Of a stretch of 44,990 bases of DNA, positions 1 to 8,450 are shown piece after piece. Positions within the stretch are counted from its first letter, which is position 1. The number at the start of each line of letters is the position of its first letter. Both the position numbers and the translations under genes were made by a program. Source of the DNA: Chloroflexota bacterium (GTDB lineage Bacteria > Chloroflexota > Anaerolineae > JAAEKA01); the NCBI GenBank assembly GCA_034717495.1, contig JAYELL010000034.1, forward strand, positions 1-44,990. The letters run 5' to 3'. Under the pieces are notes generated by a model that was given only the letters and a program-made list of their open reading frames with translations, was not told the origin of the DNA and did no database searches.

Positions 1-114
1 AAGCGGAAATCCTCGCTTCGCTCGGACTTCGCTGCGCTTCGCCCCACAGCGGCGCTTTTGCGCCGAAGGCGCAACGCACCTTGGGGGTTCCGCTTAGCTC
101 GCGCACCGTTAGGC
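1..114. repeat. Right part of an integron attC-like site, cut by the window edge
   Basis: The stretch ends with GTTAGGC (108-114), which fits the attC core consensus GTTRRRY. AAGCGGAA (1-8) is the exact reverse complement of TTCCGCTT (88-95), and smaller hairpins lie between them (for example GGCGCTTTTGCGCC). The matching left core (RYYYAAC) would lie just before the window. A second element at 964-1094 has the complementary GCCTAAC core, and the two bracket the phosphorylase gene like a cassette. No integrase gene is in the window. This is an inference from palindrome and core structure. Confidence 0.5.
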
Positions 115-229
115 CGCTTTACGAAACCTGTTTTATACTTGGGTAATTTTGTCAGGAGATACGAGGTAGAGTAGACTGAGATAGAGGCACAGTTTCGTGC
201 AGCGTCTCCAACCCTTCAGGAGGTGTCAG

Positions 230-940
230 ATGAGCGTACACATTGGCGCAAAGCAGGGGCAAATTGCTCCAACCGTTCTTCTACCCGGCGATCCGTTGCG
301 AGCCAAGTACATTGCAGAAACAATGCTGGAGGATGTATTCTGCTACAACGAGGTCCGCGGGATGTTAGGTTATACGGGCCACTATGGAGACAAGCGCGTC
401 TCGGTCATGGGATCCGGCATGGGTATGCCCACCTTGTCCATCTATGTAAACGAGTTGGTGAGTGAGTATGGCGTCAAGACGCTGATTCGCGTTGGGACGT
501 GTGGGGCACTCCAGTCTCACCTGAAGGTCGGCGACATCGTGCTCCCCATGACATCCTCCACAGACTCCCACATGAACAAGCTCCGCTTCCAAGGGATGGA
601 TTATGCACCTGCAGCCAGCTTTGATCTCTTGCTGAAAGCCTATGAAGCCGCCAAAGCACGTGAGGCCAGAGTGTATGTGGGGGGCATGTTCTCCGGCGAC
701 ACGTTCTACGCCGACGATCCTGAATGGTGGAAGATATGGGCTGCGTATGGCACACTGGTCTGCGAGATGGAGACGAACGGTCTGTACACGCTTGCGGCAA
801 AATTCAAGGTTGATGCTCTCTCCGTGCTGACCGTGAGCGACAGCCTGGTGACCGGCGAGTCCTCAACAGCCGAGCAACGGGAAAGGGATTTCCCGCTGAT
901 GGCCGAAATCGCATTGGAGATTTCGCCTTGTTCTGGTTAG
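230..940 (+). CDS. deoD: DeoD-type purine nucleoside phosphorylase
   Basis: This enzyme cleaves purine (deoxy)nucleosides with phosphate to a free base and (deoxy)ribose-1-phosphate in cytoplasmic purine salvage. The 236-residue product has the usual length of the hexameric DeoD family. Visible motifs are G20-D21-P-L-R-A-K near the N terminus, R87 in RVGTCGA (phosphate site), E179-M-E181 (ribose site; followed by T-N where many family members have A-A) and D204 in TVSD (the purine-binding acid). The start is ATG 230, with AGGAGG about 7 bases upstream. An in-frame GTG at 197 adds 11 residues lacking family character. A possible -10 (TATACT, 134-139) lies just after the upstream attC-like core, with no good -35. 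The last six residues (ISPCSG) are unlike the usual DeoD ending. The gene stands alone between two attC-like elements, suggesting acquisition as a cassette. Confidence 0.93.
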   Translation: MSVHIGAKQGQIAPTVLLPGDPLRAKYIAETMLEDVFCYNEVRGMLGYTGHYGDKRVSVMGSGMGMPTLSIYVNELVSEYGVKTLIRVGTCGALQSHLKVGDIVLPMTSSTDSHMNKLRFQGMDYAPAASFDLLLKAYEAAKAREARVYVGGMFSGDTFYADDPEWWKIWAAYGTLVCEMETNGLYTLAAKFKVDALSVLTVSDSLVTGESSTAEQRERDFPLMAEIALEISPCSG

Positions 941-963
941 AGCGCCTTATCTTGGTCGTAGCG

Positions 964-1094
964 GCCTAACACGCGCATGCAGCCGACACGCGCTTCGCGC
1001 GTGGGTATCGAAGAGGGTTACGGCATTGGTGGGGGTTGGTTGGCGGAGTTGGCAGGGCCAAGCCGCGCGTGCGGCTGATGCGCAACCGTCCGGT
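964..1094. repeat. Integron attC-like site with degenerate right core
   Basis: GCCTAAC (964-970) fits the attC left core RYYYAAC. The arm at 973-992 pairs with the arm at 1066-1083 over its whole length, with only two single unpaired bases, which is the extrahelical-base arrangement of folded attC. An inner hairpin ACGCGC-TTC-GCGCGT occupies 988-1002. The right end reads GCGCAACCGTCCGGT. It matches the first element (GCGCACCGTTAGGC) up to the G-T of the crossover point and then diverges, so the right core is lost or has been recombined. The rest of 941-1265 holds no recognisable gene. Confidence 0.55.
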
Positions 1095-1150
1095 GGATAG
1101 AGAATCAGATTAAAAGACTCCACCAAGACGATGTATCTACTAATGGGATT

Positions 1151-1181
1151 GTACGTCGTCAAATTTCATAAAACGACGTAC
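1151..1181. repeat. Perfect 9-bp inverted repeat upstream of the lipoprotein gene
   Basis: GTACGTCGT (1151-1159) and ACGACGTAC (1173-1181) are exact reverse complements separated by 13 bases. There is no T-tract, so it is not a typical intrinsic terminator. It could be an operator or a transcript hairpin in front of the gene starting at 1266. The function is not known. Confidence 0.4.
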
Positions 1182-1265
1182 ACCGGTGAAAACCACAAAT
1201 CCTGAAGAGAGAACGGTACCGTGAACGATATTCCTGGTACACAGCAACAGTCCAAATCTGGGGAC

Positions 1266-2108
1266 ATGCGATACGCCTTGCTAGCTATGACATGCAGCCT
1301 GACTATTATGGTGCTGAGTGGTTGTTGGGAGCGGGACATGCCGATTACGCCAAAATCAACTTTGCAGCCTACGTCGATTGTTACCGGGTTACCGGTGTCT
1401 ACGCCTGACCTGCGCTGTATCGAAGATAGCGACTGCGTGATCGCATTCAGGCTCGATCTCTGGTGCGATTGCGGGAGCATCTACAGCCGTGAACAGGTTG
1501 AGGGCGACCCCAACTTACTGCTTGTGTGGGAAAGACGGAAGTATCCATATACGGTGCCACGGACGACCCGCACACCGACAGGGCCGATTGCCATGTGTAA
1601 ACCGTGCGGCTACCACCCGACAGGGGCAATTTGCTGGGAGGGGCGGTGCAAACTGCCGGACAACCAGGTGGAAATGCTGCGATTGTGTGATGGCTTGGTT
1701 GATCAACCTCGCGCCGGCATCTGCTATGACGCCGCAGCCTACCAGGCCTTTCAGGAAACTGGTACTCAGGGTGCTCTGAAGATATGCAGGTTGCAGAAAC
1801 GCCCGGATTTAGAGGCCGCATGTTTTTCCAACATCGCCAGCTTCCTCGCCCAAACCGATGCAGAACGCGCCAATCAGTTGTGTAAACTGATTGGTGATAC
1901 CACCTCGATCACTCAGGCGGATTGCTTCGAAAAGGTCCGCATCACCAGCCCTACGATTACTCCCACACCCACGGCGACCACGACGCCCTTCCCCACGACA
2001 ATACCAACCGCCCGATCACTCGACTCACCATTGCCCACGGTCACGCCCACGCCCACTAGTGTAGCCCAGTTCATGTCGCCATTACCAACGCCGATCGAAG
2101 GCGAGTAA
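1266..2108 (+). CDS. Predicted cysteine-rich lipoprotein, function unknown
   Basis: The 280-residue product starts with a lipoprotein signal: basic MRY, a hydrophobic core and the lipobox L17-S-G-C20, so it should be acylated at C20 and anchored outside the membrane. The middle contains many cysteines in close pairs (CIEDSDC, WCDCG, CKPCG), suggesting a disulfide-stabilised extracellular fold. The final 60 residues are a Thr/Pro/Ser-rich low-complexity tail with TPTPT-like and SPLPTP units, typical of surface proteins in Chloroflexota. I chose ATG 1266 because it puts the signal peptide at the N terminus. A GTG at 1221 would add 15 polar residues in front. I recognise no family. It lies outside the cassette-like element and is separated by about 390 bp from the CIS operon. 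Confidence 0.7.
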   Translation: MRYALLAMTCSLTIMVLSGCWERDMPITPKSTLQPTSIVTGLPVSTPDLRCIEDSDCVIAFRLDLWCDCGSIYSREQVEGDPNLLLVWERRKYPYTVPRTTRTPTGPIAMCKPCGYHPTGAICWEGRCKLPDNQVEMLRLCDGLVDQPRAGICYDAAAYQAFQETGTQGALKICRLQKRPDLEAACFSNIASFLAQTDAERANQLCKLIGDTTSITQADCFEKVRITSPTITPTPTATTTPFPTTIPTARSLDSPLPTVTPTPTSVAQFMSPLPTPIEGE

Positions 2109-2485
2109 TGACAGGGTAACACCAGGACGAATTCGCTAATCATTTGAGTACAGACGCCGATTAGCGTATAGTTGGCCCCTTTGTCAAGACCACGAATCGA
2201 CGAATCTAAGGTGATGGACATAACGTTCTGGTCGAACGATAAGAAGTTGAACAAGGATTAGGAAAGAAGTCATCGCTTTCCGGTCTGCATCGACAACAGG
2301 CGTGCAGTGAGCGAACAGGTTCGACTTCGCTCACTGTACGCTTTCTGCTGGCTGAACTGCCCCGGTCTCATGCCGAAGGCACCCCTTTGGGGAGGGCCGC
2401 CGGTTGGGGGACGGAATCCACTTCCCAACTTTCCACTAGACGCAAAGACAGACGCAAAAAAGACGCCTGGCGACCGCTTACCCTG
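2109..2485. other. Intergenic region with inverted repeats
   Basis: No gene is convincing here. There are two inverted repeats: CGCTAATC (2134-2141) with GATTAGCG (2159-2166), and an 11-bp perfect pair at 2305-2315 and 2326-2336 with a 10-base loop. Neither is followed by a clean T-tract. A CCCC-TTT-GGGG hairpin lies near 2389-2399. A 66-codon frame over 2307-2507 looks like chance coding. The region could insulate the CIS operon from the lipoprotein gene. Confidence 0.4.
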
Positions 2486-2491
2486 TATAAT
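2486..2491 (+). promoter_or_regulatory. -10 element of the CIS operon; probably leaderless transcript
   Basis: A perfect TATAAT sits 8 bases before ATG 2500. With transcription starting 6-7 bases after the -10, the RNA would begin at or within two bases of the start codon. There is no clear -35 and no room for a Shine-Dalgarno sequence. The same 8-base spacing occurs in front of the gene at 28087. Confidence 0.55.
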
Positions 2492-2499
2492 GCCCGGCG

Positions 2500-2700
2500 A
2501 TGGATGATTTCGAGGGCAACGCTCACTCGTTCATTGTAAAAATCTGGTTGGAGGAAACAGCTGAAGAGGCCGGCCAGGCGCACTGGCGCGGGCGCATCAC
2601 CCATGTACCCAGCGGCACCTACCGCTATGTTCAACGGCTGGAGGATATCAGCGCGTTTATCATCCCTCACATCCGCGCGATGGGCGTGGAACGAATTTAG
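2500..2700 (+). CDS. Small conserved protein at the head of the CIS operon
   Basis: The 66-residue product has an N-terminal acidic stretch and a central segment containing HWRGRITHVPSGTYRYVQ. This is followed by a helix with EDISAFIIPHIRAMGV. The pattern recalls small proteins I associate with tail-like loci in Chloroflexota and cyanobacteria, but I know no function. There is no signal peptide or membrane helix. The start is ATG 2500, 8 bases after a TATAAT box, so the message is probably leaderless. It is the first gene of the operon, 86 bases before the sheath. It may be a small assembly or regulatory factor, but nothing in the sequence decides this. Confidence 0.7.
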   Translation: MDDFEGNAHSFIVKIWLEETAEEAGQAHWRGRITHVPSGTYRYVQRLEDISAFIIPHIRAMGVERI

Positions 2701-2786
2701 GGATGTCGGGCAATTTCGACAGCCGGCGCGGGGCAAACAGCACGCCTGTTGCCGGCATGTCGGGTCCCAATTAAGGAGAGTTACCG

Positions 2787-4772
<1,986 letters not shown>

Positions 4773-4776
4773 AACC

Positions 4777-5298
4777 ATGGCCCAGTTTACCGTCAATACC
4801 CATCGTTTCGATCCCTACAAAAACTTCAAGTTCCGCGTCAGGTGGGACGGCCGCTATGTGGCAGGAGTCAGCAAGGTCAGCGCGCTCAAAAGAACCACCG
4901 AGGTGGTCACCCACCGGGAGGGAGGCGATCCCAGCAGCAGCCGCAAATCGCCGGGGCGCTCCGAGTATGAGGCGATAACGCTCGAGCGTGGCGTTACCCA
5001 TGACCAAGAATTCGAGCAGTGGGCCAACAAGGTCTGGAACTTTGGTTCAGGGTTGGGCGCCGAGAGTTCGCTGAAGGATTTCCGCAAGGACATCATCATC
5101 GATGTCTACAACGAGGCTGGCCAGCTGGCGATCGCCTACAAGGTGTATCGCTGTTGGGTTTCGGAATACCAGGCGCTGCCTGATCTGGACGCCAACGCGA
5201 ATGCCGTTGCCATCCAAACCCTCAAGCTGGAAAACGAGGGCTGGGAGCGCGATTACGAGGTCACCGAGCCGACGGAACCGACCTTCACTGAACCATGA
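4777..5298 (+). CDS. Inner tube protein (T4 gp19-like)
   Basis: This subunit of the rigid inner tube is surrounded by the sheath and should define the cargo lumen. The 173-residue length and motifs fit the T4 gp19/Afp1 family: an N-terminal NFKFRVRWDGRYVAGVSKVSAL strand pair (in part), the KSPGRSEYEAITLERGVTHD segment, a W-rich helix, and a C-terminal part with YKVYRCWVSEYQALPDLDANANAVAI-type strands. It begins 4 bases after the sheath stop. Its TGA overlaps the ATG of the next small ORF (ATGA at 5295-5298). It is the only tube gene in the locus, so one protein must build the whole tube. Confidence 0.94.
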   Translation: MAQFTVNTHRFDPYKNFKFRVRWDGRYVAGVSKVSALKRTTEVVTHREGGDPSSSRKSPGRSEYEAITLERGVTHDQEFEQWANKVWNFGSGLGAESSLKDFRKDIIIDVYNEAGQLAIAYKVYRCWVSEYQALPDLDANANAVAIQTLKLENEGWERDYEVTEPTEPTFTEP

Positions 5299-5408
5299 TC
5301 TGGTTCGCCGGCGAGTTTCTTCCGGACATCCGGTGGTCATACTATCAGCCCACCGGCCGGGTTTCCCACGTAAGACCGGTGCCAGCGCTGCGGGAGCGTG
5401 GTCCATGA
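5295..5408 (+). CDS. 37-residue ORF coupled to tube and gp26-like genes
   Basis: The frame begins at ATG 5295, which overlaps the tube stop as ATGA. It ends at TGA 5406-5408, which overlaps the next start (ATG 5405) as ATGA. It fills the only apparent gap between tube and the gp26-like gene exactly. Coupling on both sides is good evidence that it is translated. The product is 37 residues, begins MIWFAGEFLPDIRWSYY, and is basic near the C terminus. Many eCIS loci have a small protein (for example DUF6760) at this place, but I cannot show similarity. It could also be a translational bridge with no functional peptide. Confidence 0.55.
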   Translation: MIWFAGEFLPDIRWSYYQPTGRVSHVRPVPALRERGP

Positions 5409-6262
5409 GCGGGATCGCAGGCAACTCGAGGTCATCCGCTCGACTCTGGCTGCATGTCTGGGAGCAATGCCAGATGCATGGGTCTGTGCAGCGAGCCCTG
5501 TTGCTGTTGGCCGGCGCCGAACCGCAAAGCCCTGTCGAAACCCTGGCAACGCTGTCGATCGGCCAACGCAACCGCCGGCTGCTGGCGTTGCGCGAGTCTC
5601 TCTTCGGACCCGGCTTCGTTGGCCTTGCTACCTGCCCCCAATGTGGTGAAAGGATTGAAATGACCTTTGCCGCATCTGAGATCAGCCAGGCTATGGCGTC
5701 CATTCAACGGTCAGACGCCGGGATCACCGGGTCACCCGAGGTTGATTCCGAAGGCGGGGAACATGGCGCAACGACCCCTTCATCCCTGGTTGCGATCGAG
5801 GACAGGTATCTGTGGAGCGACAGCAGCTTCGAGGTGATCTATCGCCTTCCCACCAGCCAGGACCTGATGGCCTTAGATCCCGCTCACGGGTCCGGCGCGC
5901 GACGAAAACAGCTTCTGGATCGCTGTATCCTGGAGTCTCGAAGTGACGGCGTGAACGTGGCGCCCGATCAGCTACCGAGCGAGGTGAGTGCCGCCGTTGT
6001 TGCCCATATGGCGGCGGTTGATCCCTTTGCACTCATGGAGACGGACCTGATCTGTTCGGCCTGCGAATACCGATGGCCGGTCCAGTTCGATATCCTTTCC
6101 TTTCTGTGGGACGAGTTGAACGCGTGGGCTGAACGCATGTTGAATGAGGTCCATACGCTGGCTTCGGCGTACGGTTGGTCTGAAATGGAGATACTGGACA
6201 TGGGTCCCTGGCGGCGAGGACGGTACATTTCGATGGTACTTGACCGCGGAGCTGTCACATGA
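5405..6262 (+). CDS. T4 gp26-like baseplate hub assembly chaperone with two CxxC pairs
   Basis: The 285-residue product fits the T4_baseplate/gp26-like proteins found after the tube in eCIS loci, thought to help assemble the baseplate hub. The N-terminal half has the helical segment ATLSIGQRNRRLLALRESLFGP followed by a zinc-ribbon-like CPQCGERIEM. A second CSACEYRWPVQFD pair lies about 130 residues later, so four cysteines could bind one zinc. The C terminus has a conserved WDELNAWAERML..VHTLASAYGWSE..L pattern. The start is ATG 5405, coupled to the upstream small ORF. Longer in-frame starts run back into the tube gene and lack family character. The TGA overlaps the next ATG. Confidence 0.8.
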   Translation: MSGIAGNSRSSARLWLHVWEQCQMHGSVQRALLLLAGAEPQSPVETLATLSIGQRNRRLLALRESLFGPGFVGLATCPQCGERIEMTFAASEISQAMASIQRSDAGITGSPEVDSEGGEHGATTPSSLVAIEDRYLWSDSSFEVIYRLPTSQDLMALDPAHGSGARRKQLLDRCILESRSDGVNVAPDQLPSEVSAAVVAHMAAVDPFALMETDLICSACEYRWPVQFDILSFLWDELNAWAERMLNEVHTLASAYGWSEMEILDMGPWRRGRYISMVLDRGAVT

Positions 6263-7074
6263 CCGATTACCTGGACAATCTGGTTCAGCACAGCCTGCCA
6301 GGTTTGCCGGAAGCGCTGAACGTGCTGCAACCTCGGCTTCCAACCCGCTTTGAAGCGAGTGGAGTTGAAGGAGTTGGGTTGGCGCGAAGTGCGAATGTGG
6401 ACAGCATCGAGACGCTCGATGGGCCGGGGTTGGATCCAGGGAGATGGGAAACCAGTCAATCGACTCCAGCCTTAGCTGAAGAGAGATGGCCTGGGCAACC
6501 GGCTCCCCGCGCGATCGGAACGCAACAAGGAATCCTGGAAAGTCCCTGGCCAGGCAGCGTGCCTTCTTCCGATCATGAGGGTCGCCCGGTGACGCAGCCA
6601 AATATCAGGATGGATCGCGACCCCAAGATATCGAACGACCTGGACAGTAGTCCGCCGGCAGGCATGGTCTCAGAGACGAAGGCAGCGACTCCCATTTCGG
6701 TCAAGGATCAGACCCAGACGATGAACAAGGGTCAGGACTCTCTGGCATTGGGCAAACTGGCAAACGCTGAGACTGTCGCCTGGCAGTCGCCCGGCCTGCC
6801 TTTGCAATCATCGAACATTGGTCGGTATCAACGGCAGATCGAGCCCAAGCTCCAGCCGCCAGTGCGAGGTTTTCAGAAAGAGGCCAGAACCGGGCCAACA
6901 GTGGCTATCACAATTGGGCGCATCGAAGTGCGGGCAATCACGCCACCGGCACCGACTCGACCGGTCCGGCGAGCGGCGCTGCAGTCCAAACCCAATACCC
7001 TTTCGCTGGATGACTACCTGCGCGGCCGAACACCAGGAAATCGGGGCACGGCCGGAGGGAGTGGCGAGTCATGA
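6259..7074 (+). CDS. Disordered eCIS-associated protein with conserved C-terminal motif
   Basis: The 271-residue product is mostly low-complexity, rich in Pro, Ser, Gln and Gly, and is probably disordered. Two short parts look conserved: the N terminus MTDYLDNLVQHSL, and a C-terminal block with VAITIGRIEVRAITPP, a Pro/Arg stretch and SLDDYLRGR. I associate a similar ending with proteins at the same place in related tail-like loci. It starts as an ATGA overlap with the gp26-like gene and ends as an ATGA overlap with the DUF4255 gene, so it is an integral part of the operon. A flexible linker or adaptor role is possible, but nothing catalytic is visible. Confidence 0.65.
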   Translation: MTDYLDNLVQHSLPGLPEALNVLQPRLPTRFEASGVEGVGLARSANVDSIETLDGPGLDPGRWETSQSTPALAEERWPGQPAPRAIGTQQGILESPWPGSVPSSDHEGRPVTQPNIRMDRDPKISNDLDSSPPAGMVSETKAATPISVKDQTQTMNKGQDSLALGKLANAETVAWQSPGLPLQSSNIGRYQRQIEPKLQPPVRGFQKEARTGPTVAITIGRIEVRAITPPAPTRPVRRAALQSKPNTLSLDDYLRGRTPGNRGTAGGSGES

Positions 7075-8450
7075 GTAATGCCCTGGCTATCGCAGCCGTC
7101 ACGGCTGTGTTACGGGACTTGCTGAACAATGGCCTGATCGATCACGACGTCACCGGAAGCCTGGGTGGCAACGTGACTGTCAGCGCGCTGCCGCCGGACC
7201 GCATTCAGACGGGGGATAGCAGCGAGCAGGCCCAACTGAACCTGTTTCTTTACCAGGTTTCCCCCAACGCCGGATGGCGCAATGTTGGTCTGCCCTCCCG
7301 CAGTTCAAACGGTGACCGGCTCAGCAATCCGCCGCTGGCTCTGGACCTGCACTATCTGCTTACCGTCTATGGCGCTCAGGAGTTTCATGGCGAAGTGCTG
7401 CTGGGTTACGCTATGCAAATCTTGCATGAGACGCCGGTGTTAGCCCGGGACGCTATTCGCGAGTCTCTGGCAGCGCCACCCCCTATTTCGGGAGGGGTGC
7501 TGCCGCCGGCGCAACAGGCGCTGGTTGCGGCAGAGCTGGCAGACCAGGTTGAGTTGATCAAAATCGTTCCACAGGCCTTGAATCTGGAGGAACTCTCCAA
7601 GCTTTGGACAGCCATGCAGGCCAAGTACCGTCCCTCAGCGGCCTACCAGGCATCGGTAGTCCTGATCGAAAGCAAACGTTCCACCCGACCGGCGTTGCCG
7701 GTACGGACGCGCAATGTCAAGGTCTTCACCTGGCGCCAACCGGTGATCGAACAGGTGGTGTCGTCCGAGGGGGCCGATGCCTGGATATTCGAGGGCAGCA
7801 CCCTGCTGGTCCAGGGTTATCAATTGAAGGGCAATGTCACCCAGGTGCGCTTCGGTGAGGTCGACGTGACGCCCGCCGACACCGACTTAACCGATAGCGA
7901 GATTCGGGTGGCAGTCCCGGCAGGCCTCCAGGCGGGCGTGCAAAGCGTTCAGGTGGTCCAGCGACTCGATCTCGGCACAGCAGCGCCGTCTGAGCCCCAC
8001 CGCGGTTTCGAGTCCAATGTGATGGCGTTTATTTTGCATCCTGTGATCGAGGCGTCCGGTCCGGTACCCCCTGCGGTGATTGGCCCCACGGTTGCCAACG
8101 TCACGCCCACCCTGGTCGACGGGACACCGGTGATCGTCGACGGGGTGACGCTTCAGTCGGCCGATGTGACGGTCAACTTCGCGCCGCGGGTAGGTCGATC
8201 CCAGCGGGTGAGGTTGCTTCTGAATGAGTTCAACCCCCCGGCCTCCCGCCAGGCGAGGGCCTATTCATTCAATGCGCCCCAGGACAATGGCATTGCCGAT
8301 CCCCTTCAGGCCGATACGGGATCGATCGTATTCCCGATCTCCTTTGTCGCGCCGGCCGACTATCTGGTGCGGGTCCAGGTCGATGGCGCTGAGAGCCCAC
8401 TCACAGTTGATGGCACGGGCCAATACGCCTTGCCGAGGATAACGGTATGA
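7071..8450 (+). CDS. DUF4255 (Pvc16/Afp16 N-terminal) tail terminator or cap
   Basis: The 459-residue product has a DUF4255 domain over roughly residues 1-190: AIAAVTAVLRDLL at the start, then the QLNLFLYQVSPNAGWRN core and DLHYLLTVYGAQEFHGEVLLGYAM. In Afp/PVC this protein sits at the distal end of the tube and sheath and ends their polymerisation. The remaining residues form beta-rich repeats (QVRFGEVDVTPADT, VTLQSADVTVNF) like IPT/TIG or other Ig-like domains. These are absent from shorter homologues and may decorate the cap. It overlaps its neighbours by 4 bases on both sides, directly before the AAA+ ATPase, as in other eCIS loci. Confidence 0.88.
   Translation: MSNALAIAAVTAVLRDLLNNGLIDHDVTGSLGGNVTVSALPPDRIQTGDSSEQAQLNLFLYQVSPNAGWRNVGLPSRSSNGDRLSNPPLALDLHYLLTVYGAQEFHGEVLLGYAMQILHETPVLARDAIRESLAAPPPISGGVLPPAQQALVAAELADQVELIKIVPQALNLEELSKLWTAMQAKYRPSAAYQASVVLIESKRSTRPALPVRTRNVKVFTWRQPVIEQVVSSEGADAWIFEGSTLLVQGYQLKGNVTQVRFGEVDVTPADTDLTDSEIRVAVPAGLQAGVQSVQVVQRLDLGTAAPSEPHRGFESNVMAFILHPVIEASGPVPPAVIGPTVANVTPTLVDGTPVIVDGVTLQSADVTVNFAPRVGRSQRVRLLLNEFNPPASRQARAYSFNAPQDNGIADPLQADTGSIVFPISFVAPADYLVRVQVDGAESPLTVDGTGQYALPRITV

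Noticed and set aside
2307-2507. 66-codon open frame before the CIS operon
   Set aside because: It covers hairpin sequence and the -10 box of the operon and has no ribosome site. Coding is unlikely.
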